This document shows positions 37,929 to 45,677 of a stretch of 64,000 nt of DNA, one piece after another. The stretch lies in assembly GCF_004801905.1 (NCBI RefSeq), contig NZ_SSSN01000014.1, forward strand, positions 1 to 64,000. The letters run 5' to 3'. The translations under genes and the position numbers were made by a program. This DNA comes from Orlajensenia flava. Its GTDB lineage: Bacteria; Actinomycetota; Actinomycetes; Actinomycetales; Microbacteriaceae. The notes under the pieces were generated by a model. That model made no database searches and was not told the DNA's origin. It saw nothing but the letters and a program-made list of their open reading frames with translations. The first letter of the stretch is position 1; the number at the start of each line of letters is the position of its first letter.

Positions 37929-39662
37929 TTGCTCGTGGTGGTTTCGTTCTCTTCTCCTACTGCTGATCGGTTCTTGGCTGCGATCGGTCAGGGCCACGGT
38001 CTGAAAGGCTCCGCCCGTATGGCCGGGATCGATAAGGAGGTCGGCTACCGTCTTCTTCGCGATCGTTATCTCGAGCTGCGCCGCAGCGGGGTGACCGCGG
38101 CGGACACGCTTCAGGCCATCGGTTTCTCCTCCAGCCGGGTACCGGCCTGGGAAGCCGCTGTCGAACTGGATCATGGTCGACATCACCTTCGAGTGGATGC
38201 GTCGCGGGAAGCTGCCTTCTGGGTGGCTTTCGACGCCGGCACCGATCTCGCCTCATCGGCGGTGGTTGCGAGGGTGTCAGGTTCAACCGGGTATCGATGG
38301 GTGCACCGTCGCTTCCACGAGCTGCGCTCGGAGGGTCTCTCGGTTGCACGCGCGGCTCGCAAACTCCGGCTCGCAGTCGGCCGCGCTGCTGTGCTGGAAC
38401 GAGAGCGTCAGCAGCGGGTCATACGCGACTCCCTCGTGCTTGCTGCCGCTCGAAGAGACTCCGCGGCGCTCGTCGATGTTGGACTTCACGAGACCGACGC
38501 TGTCCGCAAGCGCCGGGAACGGGCCGATTCCTATTGGCAGCTCATGCGCGAGGGGGTCAGCAATGTGGATGCTTGCAGACTTCTCGGTATGTCTCGTCGC
38601 TCCGGAACGCTGATCCGTAAACAGAACAACTTCCTGATCCCACCGCTCGTTCCGCCGCGCTCCACAGGCCGGTATCTCACCATGCGGGAGCGAATGCAGA
38701 TCGCCGACCTGTTGCGGATGGGCTGCACGATCCGTCAGATCGGGGTGCAGCTGGGCCGTCACGCGTCGACAATCAGCCGGGAACTGCATCGGCACCGCGA
38801 CGGGGCTGGCAATTACCTTCCCCGCACTGCCGATCATGACGCGCACCGACAGCGGGCACGGCCCAAGGTGTCGAGGCTGGCAGCGAACACGTCACTGCGC
38901 CGTCTCGTGCAACGCAAGCTCAACCGGTGTTGGTCACCGGAAGAGATCAGTGGCTGGTTGCGGAAGACCTACCCGGAGGACGACGGGATGCGGGTCTGCC
39001 ACGAGACCATCTACCGGGCGCTGCCGCTGCGTGAGGACACGGGATTGCATAAGCGCTATGCGCTCAAGCTGCGCACCGGGCGACGGATCCGCAAGACCCG
39101 CTGGCGCACGCGCAGTGGGCAGGGATCTCGGATCCGGAACATGGTGATGATCGACCAGCGACCTGCGGAGATCGAGACGAAGGAGATCGCCGGCCACTGG
39201 GAAGGGGACCTGATCGTCGGCGTCGGCTCAGTCTCAGCAATGGTCACCCTGCGTGAACGGACGACGCAATACGGGATGGTCATCAACCTGCCTCACGACC
39301 ACACAGCCGCGTCCGTGAACACCGCCGTGATCGGAGCGTTCGCCACCTTGCCTGCCCATCTCAAGCGATCCCTGACCTGGGACCAGGGCGTCGAGATGGC
39401 CAGCCATGAAGCCCTCACCAAGGCGACAGGGATCCCGATCTACTTCGCCGAACGAGCCAGCCCTTGGCAACGCGGCGCGAACGAGAACTACAACGGCCTC
39501 CTGCGCCAGTACTTCCCCAAGGGCACCGATCTCGCCCAGCACACCGCCAGCCACGTTGCTCACGTCATGAACGAGATCAACACCCGGCCGCGAAAAGGAC
39601 TCGGCTACGACACCCCAGCTCAACGCTTGTCAGCCGCACACCGCACGTCAAAACGGCCCTGA
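37929..39662 (+). CDS. IS30-family transposase with long N-terminal extension
   Basis: A 577 aa DDE transposase. The C-terminal 350 residues are the usual IS30 enzyme: HTH YLTMRERMQIADLLRMG with TIRQIGVQLGRHASTISREL, then the DDE core with Asp in GHWEGDLIVG, Asp in LTWDQGVEM and Glu in RGANENYNG. About 230 residues precede it, including two more HTH-like segments (SARMAGIDKEVGYRLLRDR and VDACRLLGMSRRSGTLI). Starts TTG at 37929 or GTG at 37935; the frame is intact, so it may be active. Confidence 0.93.
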   Translation: MLVVVSFSSPTADRFLAAIGQGHGLKGSARMAGIDKEVGYRLLRDRYLELRRSGVTAADTLQAIGFSSSRVPAWEAAVELDHGRHHLRVDASREAAFWVAFDAGTDLASSAVVARVSGSTGYRWVHRRFHELRSEGLSVARAARKLRLAVGRAAVLERERQQRVIRDSLVLAAARRDSAALVDVGLHETDAVRKRRERADSYWQLMREGVSNVDACRLLGMSRRSGTLIRKQNNFLIPPLVPPRSTGRYLTMRERMQIADLLRMGCTIRQIGVQLGRHASTISRELHRHRDGAGNYLPRTADHDAHRQRARPKVSRLAANTSLRRLVQRKLNRCWSPEEISGWLRKTYPEDDGMRVCHETIYRALPLREDTGLHKRYALKLRTGRRIRKTRWRTRSGQGSRIRNMVMIDQRPAEIETKEIAGHWEGDLIVGVGSVSAMVTLRERTTQYGMVINLPHDHTAASVNTAVIGAFATLPAHLKRSLTWDQGVEMASHEALTKATGIPIYFAERASPWQRGANENYNGLLRQYFPKGTDLAQHTASHVAHVMNEINTRPRKGLGYDTPAQRLSAAHRTSKRP

Positions 39663-39685
39663 GATAACCTGTAAACACGTGATCT

Positions 39686-39706
39686 GTTGCGTCGATCACC
39701 AGAATC
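39686..39706 (-). repeat. Right terminal inverted repeat of the IS30 element
   Basis: Complementary to the left repeat apart from two bases; it starts 24 bp after the transposase stop. Confidence 0.88.
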
Positions 39707-39955
39707 CGCCCTACCTCTGCGGGCACCTTCATCGGGCGGGGTAAACGGGCACCGTGGGCGTCAACGGGACCGGTGACGCGGTCCCTAGGAGCTCGCGTCC
39801 TTGGAAGACCGGCTTGCGGGGCCCACTCGTTTCCGGACGATGAGCTCGCATCCGATTCGAGTAGAAGTTTGATGCGGTGGATCCATCTTCTTGTGGCGCC
39901 GTCCGCTGCCCGTGGGGAAGGGATGCCGGGCTTGCGAACGTCTGTCCGACGTGTC

Positions 39956-40777
39956 CTAGGATTTTTGTCCTTGAACGAACGGGGTGATTTCGGACGAGAA
40001 CATGGTCATCCAGTCGTTTGGCGCGACGGCGCTCGGGTGTTCGACGATCGGGAACTGGCCAGCGATCCAACGGAGATCAACGCTGGTCCGGTCCACTGAG
40101 TACAGCGGCCATTCGTCGGCGGACGCCCAATGGTCCACAGCCAGACCTGCATAGTCGGGTGTGAGGACCCACGCGAGCGGAGGGAAGAACACCTCACCGA
40201 ATGTGAAGTGGGTTTCCCTCGCTCCTAGTACGCGTTGCATGAGCACGCCTCCGGAGAGTTTGAAGTCGGACCCGAAGTAGGCACCAGCGCGCAGTCGCAG
40301 CCCTGACGGCAAGCGAACCTGACGGGTGTCATTTAGCAGCTGCTTGGCGAGCTCAGGAAAGATGACACGAAGTCGGGGATTGATTGCATGGAATCCGTAG
40401 AGAATCGCACGGGAAACGAGCCCTGGGTCGAGTGACACAGCGGGAACATCTATTCGGCCGAACGCGAGCCTTTTACCTGTGCGGAACCATCCGCGCAACT
40501 GATCGGTGAACAAGCCGTATGCCGTGTCATAGCGGTTGCCTGCGGTGTTGTTGCAGTCGAAACATAGTCCGCGAACCCACATGCCGCCGGCGTACTGACG
40601 TCCCGGTTGCACCCCGCTTTTCGTCACGAGCGGAGACTCCTGCATGACGGACGCAGTATTCCCGGCAACTTGCGGAGGCACGTGGGCCTTTGTCATGAGA
40701 CCGTACCTACCGCAAAGCCCGCAGAAGCGGCCCCGATTCGATCTGAGGTCGAGCCCAAGCGTTCCGCCCGCATTCAT
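39956..40777 (-). CDS. HNH-like zinc-binding protein, putative defence component
   Basis: A 273 aa soluble protein. The N-terminus carries CGLCGRYGLMTKAHVPPQ and, about 50 residues on, GLCFDCNN, giving two CxxC-type pairs around an AHVPP motif as in HNH-type zinc proteins that begin with a T(K/R)(A/E)HVPP stretch. The remaining 200 residues are mixed alpha/beta without a named family. ATG 40777 is preferred (CACAAT 6 nt upstream); the frame is open to 40939. Divergent from the Schlafen-domain gene. Nuclease activity is inferred. Confidence 0.65.
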   Translation of the reverse strand: MNAGGTLGLDLRSNRGRFCGLCGRYGLMTKAHVPPQVAGNTASVMQESPLVTKSGVQPGRQYAGGMWVRGLCFDCNNTAGNRYDTAYGLFTDQLRGWFRTGKRLAFGRIDVPAVSLDPGLVSRAILYGFHAINPRLRVIFPELAKQLLNDTRQVRLPSGLRLRAGAYFGSDFKLSGGVLMQRVLGARETHFTFGEVFFPPLAWVLTPDYAGLAVDHWASADEWPLYSVDRTSVDLRWIAGQFPIVEHPSAVAPNDWMTMFSSEITPFVQGQKS

Positions 40778-40783
40778 CGATCC

Positions 40784-40789
40784 ATTGTG
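40784..40789 (-). promoter_or_regulatory. Candidate -10 box of the HNH-like gene
   Basis: CACAAT on the minus strand, one mismatch from TANNNT, lies 6 nt before the ATG at 40777. Confidence 0.3.
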
Positions 40790-40889
40790 TCGGGTGAAGC
40801 AAATGTCGGCGACTGCAGATCGGGTCCAAAGTCGTGAGACGCACGCATCTACATCAATCCATTGCCGTGACCGGGTAGTTGCTGACCGA

Positions 40890-40895
40890 TATAGT
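40890..40895 (+). promoter_or_regulatory. Candidate -10 box of the Schlafen-domain gene
   Basis: TATAGT lies 6 nt before the GTG at 40902, with no ribosome site; predicted leaderless. Confidence 0.5.
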
Positions 40896-40901
40896 CGCGC
40901 T

Positions 40902-42182
40902 GTGCTCACCGACGATGAAGTGTCCGGACTGATCAGCACCGGTTACGAACAACGAAATACCGAATTCAAGAGTTCGGGCTCCCTCGGCGAGGGCTCCTTC
41001 CGCGCGAAGGTGGCTCGCGCCGCGATTGCCCTCGCTAATCAGCGCGACGGCGGCCGAGTGATCATCGGCGTTTCTGAGACTGACGGGATCCAGAACGGTC
41101 TGAGCATGGAGCTGGCAAGGGAGTATGAGGACTTCGACACGGTCGTTGATCGGATTAACACGTATGCCGACCCGCCCCTTCGGCTAGATGTGACCCTCCG
41201 GACACCATTCGAGGGGGTCGTCGTCGCTGTGATCGAGGTCGCCGAGTTCGACGAGATCCCCGTCCTCTGCAAGAGGCAATTCGGGGGTGTACTCGTGCAG
41301 GGTCAGCTGTATACGCGGTCGATGGCGAAGCCGGAGAGCTCGGCAAGCCACACTCAGAACGAGCTGCGAGCGTTACTGGCGGTGGCTGTCGAGAAGGGAC
41401 TGAGCAGGTTCATCGAGACCGCCCGGCGCGGCGGCGTTGACCTGATCGGTCCTGTGACTTCTCGTGCAGAGGCGCAGTTGGCTGAGGCTCTCGAGTCGCA
41501 GCTCTTCGCAAGAGTCGTTGTTGGGCCGCACCTATTGGTGCGCTTCGCGCCAGTTGGCGAAGAGTCGGACGTGATTGAGTACGACCAACTCGCGCCGATC
41601 GTGGCTGGAAATCAGGTGAGCGCGGCGGGGTGGCGGTTCCCCATCATGTCGACTCCCTCAGGTGTTCAGCGGGGCCAGGACTGGTTCGGAGACCTCGACA
41701 CGTCGAGCCGATCGGCCGAAGCGTGGCAGTTCTTTCAAAGCGGCGTGTTTGTGCTCGGAGTCACTTTCCCCGAAGGCTTCAGTGCCGACTGGGAATCTGT
41801 GGCCGCTCGCACCGCCGACGAACCTCACGTACCCATCTGGTTCCTCATCGCGTACGTCACCATGACGGTTGAGTTCGCCGCGCGCCTGCAACGGGCAGCA
41901 TTCAATTCGCTGAGCCTCGACGTGCAGCTGAGCATCGCGAACGCGGAAGGGTGGGTATTGTCCGTCTCCAACCCATCCAGAGCCGGTTTTCACAGCCGCT
42001 ACTCGCTCACGGACGGCACCTGGACGCGGACCATCACCATAACGCCCGAGAATGCACTCACGAGCAGCAGAGAAATCGCTGCTTCTGTTCTCCGTCACAT
42101 GCTGGTTCGTTTTGGTTGGGACGGTGTGACCGACGAGATAATCCTTGGGGTCCAAGATGAGACACTCGGTGCCGAGGTCTAG
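40902..42182 (+). CDS. Schlafen/AlbA_2 domain protein, putative defence component
   Basis: A 426 aa protein. The N-terminal AlbA_2 (Schlafen-type) domain shows NTEFKSSGS, ALANQRDGG and VIIGVSETDG, the conserved motifs of this nucleic-acid-linked fold, to about residue 140. The C-terminal 280 residues have no recognised domain. The GTG at 40902 was chosen for the -10 box 6 nt upstream and because the domain begins there; the frame is open to 40644. GC content is lower than the surrounding core genes. Confidence 0.8.
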   Translation: MLTDDEVSGLISTGYEQRNTEFKSSGSLGEGSFRAKVARAAIALANQRDGGRVIIGVSETDGIQNGLSMELAREYEDFDTVVDRINTYADPPLRLDVTLRTPFEGVVVAVIEVAEFDEIPVLCKRQFGGVLVQGQLYTRSMAKPESSASHTQNELRALLAVAVEKGLSRFIETARRGGVDLIGPVTSRAEAQLAEALESQLFARVVVGPHLLVRFAPVGEESDVIEYDQLAPIVAGNQVSAAGWRFPIMSTPSGVQRGQDWFGDLDTSSRSAEAWQFFQSGVFVLGVTFPEGFSADWESVAARTADEPHVPIWFLIAYVTMTVEFAARLQRAAFNSLSLDVQLSIANAEGWVLSVSNPSRAGFHSRYSLTDGTWTRTITITPENALTSSREIAASVLRHMLVRFGWDGVTDEIILGVQDETLGAEV

Positions 42183-42292
42183 CACCTTAGGATCTAGCTG
42201 ATCGTGCCCCCACGCGCATAGCCGCCACATGTTTGCATAGTGACCGATACCGATCGTGTTACGCGCAGGTCGGTCGATTGGGGCTGGTGTGG

Positions 42293-43414
42293 TCAGGCGG
42301 GAGTGTCTCTCGGGGTGTTGGTGGGTTCGACGAGACCGTCTGTGGGTGGGCGTCGGAGCATTGCTGCGACCATGGCGTTGGCGACGGCGATGAGGGGTAC
42401 GGCGAAGAGGGCACCAGGGATACCAGCGATGCCGGTTCCGGCGGCGACGCCGAGTACGACGGCGAGCGGGTGCACCTTGACGGCCCCACCGACGAGGAGT
42501 GGTTGCATCACGTGGGCTTCGAGCAGGTGGACGAGGAGGACTCCGCCGAGCATGAGTACTGCTTGCAGGGGGCCAGCGAAGATCAGGGCGATGAGGACGG
42601 CGATGATTCCGCTGACGATCGCTCCGATCACAGGGATGAAGGAGGCGAGGAGGACGATGACGGCGATGGGGATGGCGAGCGGGAGTCCGAGGAAGAATGC
42701 GACGAGGCCGATTCCAATGCCGTTGACGAGGGCGACGAGGATCTGCACGCGCACGAACGAGGTCAGTGTGCGCCAGCCGGCGGCTCCGGCCCGAGTGATG
42801 CCCGACTGGCCGTTCCGGGGGAAGATCCGAACCACCCACCCCCAAATGCCCCGGCCGTCGATGAGGATGAAGATGGTGGCGAAGATCGCTATCAGAGCGC
42901 CGGCGAAGAGGTGCCCGGTGGTTGAACCGACTTTCAGCACGCCGCCGAGCAGTTGGCTGCTGTCTTTCTGGACGACGGCGCCGATGTTGGCGAGGTATTC
43001 GTTGAGCTGAGTGTCGGTGATATTGAACGGCGGACCTCGCAGCGCGTCACGGGCCCGGTCGTACGCTGCACCGGATTCCTTCTGGAGCTGGGGCAGCCCG
43101 TCGTGAACCTGCCAGACGACCAGGTAGACCAGCCCGGCAATCACCGCGGCGAATACCAGAAGAACGATGAGGATCGATATCCATCGGGGCCATCCCGCCC
43201 GGTGCAGGCGACCTACGAGGGGCGCCAGGAGTGCCGCCACTAGAAGCGCCACCAGAAGTGGGACGACGATCTCGTGGAAGGTGATGATCAGGTAGACCGC
43301 CACACCGCCCAAGGCGATGATCGTCAGCAGCCGCCATGACCACTCCGAGGCGGCCACGACACCGACAGGCAGCCTTCGGTCGCGGGGGCTTTGCTCATGT
43401 GGTGTCTCCGACAT
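42293..43414 (-). CDS. AI-2E family transporter (PerM-like permease)
   Basis: A 373 aa membrane protein with paired N-terminal helices (LLTIIALGGVAVYLIITF, LLVALLVAALLAPLV), a central soluble insert (about 90-170) and four or five C-terminal helices (VLLASFIPVIGAIVSGIIAV), the AI-2E/PerM layout. Members export small molecules or ions; the substrate here is unknown. AAAGGAG stands before ATG 43414. Last intact cargo gene of the island. Confidence 0.9.
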   Translation of the reverse strand: MSETPHEQSPRDRRLPVGVVAASEWSWRLLTIIALGGVAVYLIITFHEIVVPLLVALLVAALLAPLVGRLHRAGWPRWISILIVLLVFAAVIAGLVYLVVWQVHDGLPQLQKESGAAYDRARDALRGPPFNITDTQLNEYLANIGAVVQKDSSQLLGGVLKVGSTTGHLFAGALIAIFATIFILIDGRGIWGWVVRIFPRNGQSGITRAGAAGWRTLTSFVRVQILVALVNGIGIGLVAFFLGLPLAIPIAVIVLLASFIPVIGAIVSGIIAVLIALIFAGPLQAVLMLGGVLLVHLLEAHVMQPLLVGGAVKVHPLAVVLGVAAGTGIAGIPGALFAVPLIAVANAMVAAMLRRPPTDGLVEPTNTPRDTPA

Positions 43415-43799
43415 CGTGATCTCCTTTGTTGGTGTCTCGGATTCGTTTCTTGAATGCGTCGAGGGCGGCGAGGACCACCGTCTGCAAAGCGAGCCCGCCG
43501 AAGCCATCGCCGCCCGCGACGTCTAGGTTCTTGCTGAGGGCGGCGCGGCAGCGAACACCAGCATCGGAAGCCACAACGGCCACAAATCCATCACGGCTCC
43601 TTTTCGCTCATGTCGACGGCAGTCCTGCCACAACTAGGTGACGGCGAATATCGCGGTCCGGAGCATGAACGCGACGGGGTCCACGACAAACCGGCTCCGT
43701 CAGCTCTGCACGTGCTAGGGCTGCTGCCACGTTAGGCAGGGGACATCACATGTCATGCGTCCTTGACACAGCAGTCAGCTGTCGATAAGAGCCGGCGTC
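43415..43799. other. Mostly gene-free stretch upstream of the permease
   Basis: No confident gene in about 385 bp. A 22-codon minus-strand frame at 43523-43591 has an excellent ribosome site (AAAAGGAG) and encodes a hydrophobic peptide (MDLWPLWLPMLVFAAA), and the next frame stays open into the permease start. It may be a small membrane protein or a frameshifted remnant. Confidence 0.35.
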
Positions 43800-44026
43800 T
43801 TGCCATCTCAACGCGGGGATTTCAAGCTTGTTCGCGCCGCGATCCCTCGCGGGGCGATCGCCCTTCTGGGTGAGGACCCGCGGCCACCTGAAGCCAGGGT
43901 GCTCCGAGGGCGTCCCGGCCTCGAGTTGCGCATCGGGACTACCGCGGCACCTGCACCATGGACGATGACATCCTCATCGTCGCCTTCATCACACTCGGCC
44001 ACCGCCGCGACGTCTACGACCGGTGA
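43800..44026 (+). pseudogene. RelE/ParE-type toxin remnant, frameshifted
   Basis: The first frame reads AIALLGEDPRPPEARVLRG then LELRIG, and after a single-base shift near 43936 the second frame continues DYRGTCTMDDDILIVAFITLGHRRDVYDR. Spliced, this matches the RelE order: dPRP, RiGDYR, DDD, vGHRRdVY. No intact antitoxin gene is seen beside it. One base loss and a divergent N-terminus indicate an inactive gene. Confidence 0.7.
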
Positions 44027-44150
44027 GACCCGCTGGGGCGATCTGCTTGCGGACGGCACCTCACGACCACCGGGAGGGAGCGATCGCTCGATGCAGATCT
44101 ATCTACTTGCACCAACTCGCGTGGTGAGTCCGGGATCGGGCGGGTCGGCG

Positions 44151-44170
44151 TGACTACATTTTGACTACAT
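44151..44170 (+). repeat. Tandem TGACTACAT motif, right copy
   Basis: Identical over 20 bp to 29986-30005 at the integrase end. It covers the stop and last four codons of the integrase remnant. Confidence 0.8.
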
Positions 44171-44201
44171 CTGGGCGAGATCCAACCTCGTCCACGGTGA
44201 T
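44154..44201 (-). pseudogene. 3' end of a second integrase gene
   Basis: In the same relative frame as int, the minus strand encodes ITVDEVGSRPDVVKM and stop, against IALDEARSNSNVVKM of the intact integrase (8 of 15 identical). Further upstream similarity is lost. It marks a related but different integrase that once occupied this site. Confidence 0.65.
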
Positions 44202-44276
44202 CATCCAGCACTCAACTCCCTTGATATTCCGCGGATATTGGCCCCAAACGCCGCTATCACATGGGTCGAATTAGAC

Positions 44277-44345
44277 TTCAAATCCCACCGGTACCGCCAC
44301 TAAACGCCCCGCGATCCCTTGTAAACACTGGGATGCGGGGCGTTT
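44277..44345 (+). repeat. Right attachment repeat plus terminator hairpin
   Basis: 44277-44300 repeat exactly the tRNA-Ser 3' end with CCA. A hairpin AAACGCCCCGC/GCGGGGCGTTT follows, differing from the left copy by a few substitutions and length changes. This is the right edge of the integrated element. Confidence 0.9.
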
Positions 44346-44389
44346 CTTCGTGGGTGCGAGGCCCGCCTGACTGGTCCGAGAGTTCCGTG

Positions 44390-45610
44390 TCACGGGAGAA
44401 GGCGCCCGCCGAGAGATAGGTCTTCGTCGTCGATGACGTTCCTCGCGAGCCATTCGGCGTAGGTCACCCCGTCGGCTTCGGCCTTATGGAAGAGCTCGTT
44501 GGTCGTGATCGTGTGCGCTGTGGTGTGTCGTCTGACGTTGTGGCCCCAGTCGGTCAGGAAGTGCTGGTAAGCGAGATCGGGGTCGCCGGCGAGCCGCTTC
44601 ATCGTCTCCACGGTGTGCGCGGACCAGTCGTCGATGAATCGATCCGTATCCGTGGGCACGTTGTTCAGAGCAGCACTGAATCGGGTGAGCGTGTCGTCAT
44701 AGAGCGTGTTGCTGTGCAGGTACCTGATGTCACCGCCGACGCGATCGATGCGGTGCGAGAGGGCGTCTTCGTAGACGTCTGTACCGATCTGAAAGCCGAG
44801 GTACGTCGCGCTGTCCGCTCGCCACGTCCGATCGAAGACGTCTGACCATCGTGGCGAGAGGATGCCGGCGCCATCCGAGAGGCAGTAGACGCGCTTTCCC
44901 GTGTAATGGTCCGCGACCAGCGGGGCGTAGAAGGCGGAGGCCCAGGCTTCCGAACTCTCGCCGGAGACCATGACCTTTTCCGGCTCGAGAAAATTGGCGA
45001 AGATCCATGCCAACGCTGCGGTCGTGTTGTTGCGGCCGTTGTGGTGCACCTGAAAGGGACCCTTCTTGCCCGCATAGGTGTTGACGACGTCACCAACGTG
45101 CAGGTCTCCGGTCGTGTAGGGAATGAACACGAAGTTCCAGTCGCGGAAGCGATTGTCCTTGTCGCGCTGGTTCGCCATTCCGGTCAGGGCCGTCGGAAAC
45201 AGCTTGGTGAGCGCGGTGAAGTAGAACGCTCGCAGGTCTCGCGTATAGCCCCGGAGGACTCTCCGGAGCGTGATGGGCTGGGAGGCAGTGATGTCGTCCC
45301 AGCAGGCGCCGCCACCCGAGAAGTGAATGATCAGGTTGGAGGAGGCGCCGCGTCTCACGTAGATCTCGTACCTCGTCCCATCGCCGCTGATTGTGGTCTT
45401 CCCCAGGTCGACGCTGTGCCATCGTCGATCGGACACCTCGTTCAGTGACATCACCCCGGACGGATGCCTGAAGTGGATGAAGTACACGAAGGCCACGCCG
45501 AGGAGCAGGGCTCCGCCGATGGTCCCGAGAGTGGCAAGGGGATTCAGGACGAGGAAGACGACCACCGCTATGCATCCAGCCAGCGCGATCCACGTGGATT
45601 TTCTATTCAT
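44390..45610 (-). CDS. Membrane-anchored pectin-acetylesterase-like hydrolase
   Basis: A 406 aa protein with two N-terminal hydrophobic helices (about 8-46) and a large domain with FSGGGACWDDIT and SGESSEAWASAF. A glycine-rich oxyanion segment followed by a GxSS-type nucleophile loop is the pattern of the pectin acetylesterase/notum family, to which it is tentatively assigned. A late GHN-containing segment could supply the His. Substrate unknown. It is divergent from, and probably controlled by, the TetR gene. Confidence 0.6.
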   Translation of the reverse strand: MNRKSTWIALAGCIAVVVFLVLNPLATLGTIGGALLLGVAFVYFIHFRHPSGVMSLNEVSDRRWHSVDLGKTTISGDGTRYEIYVRRGASSNLIIHFSGGGACWDDITASQPITLRRVLRGYTRDLRAFYFTALTKLFPTALTGMANQRDKDNRFRDWNFVFIPYTTGDLHVGDVVNTYAGKKGPFQVHHNGRNNTTAALAWIFANFLEPEKVMVSGESSEAWASAFYAPLVADHYTGKRVYCLSDGAGILSPRWSDVFDRTWRADSATYLGFQIGTDVYEDALSHRIDRVGGDIRYLHSNTLYDDTLTRFSAALNNVPTDTDRFIDDWSAHTVETMKRLAGDPDLAYQHFLTDWGHNVRRHTTAHTITTNELFHKAEADGVTYAEWLARNVIDDEDLSLGGRLLP

Positions 45611-45618
45611 CCCGTAAC

Positions 45619-45650
45619 TATACCGGGTTACTTACTATACCCGACTACAT
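45619..45650. promoter_or_regulatory. Candidate TetR operator between divergent genes
   Basis: AACTATACCGGG and TACTATACCCG repeat ACTATACC at about 16-bp spacing, and CGGGT/ACCCG form a small inverted repeat. The stretch lies between the hydrolase and the TetR gene and is strikingly A/T-rich for this genome. Confidence 0.4.
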
Positions 45651-45665
45651 TATCTTACCCCTCGA

Positions 45666-45671
45666 TATACT
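45666..45671 (+). promoter_or_regulatory. Candidate -10 box of the TetR gene
   Basis: TATACT lies 6 nt before the GTG at 45678, the same geometry as the other predicted leaderless genes. Confidence 0.5.
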
Positions 45672-45677
45672 TTCGGC

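Larger units (their letters stand above)
37890..39707 (+). mobile_element. IS30-family insertion sequence, about 1.8 kb
   Basis: Bounded by 21-bp inverted repeats (19 of 21 identical; 37891-37911 and 39686-39706) with one more matching base outside each. It contains one transposase gene. No convincing target duplication is seen, so the flanks may have changed since insertion. It lies inside the tRNA island next to the broken kinase. Confidence 0.88.
29893..44300. mobile_element. Integrative genomic island at tRNA-Ser(CGA), about 14.4 kb
   Basis: The left boundary is the tRNA 3' end followed at once by a tyrosine integrase; the right boundary is a second copy of the same 24 bp at 44277-44300. 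The cargo is an ECF sigma/Asp23 envelope module, a broken kinase, an IS30 element, an HNH-like/Schlafen pair, a permease and broken toxin and integrase genes. No phage structural or conjugation genes are seen, so it may be a satellite or a decayed element. Confidence 0.85.

Noticed and set aside
39708-39955. Possible gene remnant between the IS30 element and the HNH-like gene
   Set aside because: Frames are short and no family could be recognised; nothing to report beyond a 250-bp spacer.
43395-43583. 62-codon minus-strand frame overlapping the permease start
   Set aside because: No ribosome site for its GTG, it runs into the next gene, and no similarity is recognised; kept only as a note on the gap.
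29893-44300. Prophage interpretation of the island
   Set aside because: Only the integrase is phage-like; no capsid, tail, terminase, lysis or replication genes are visible.
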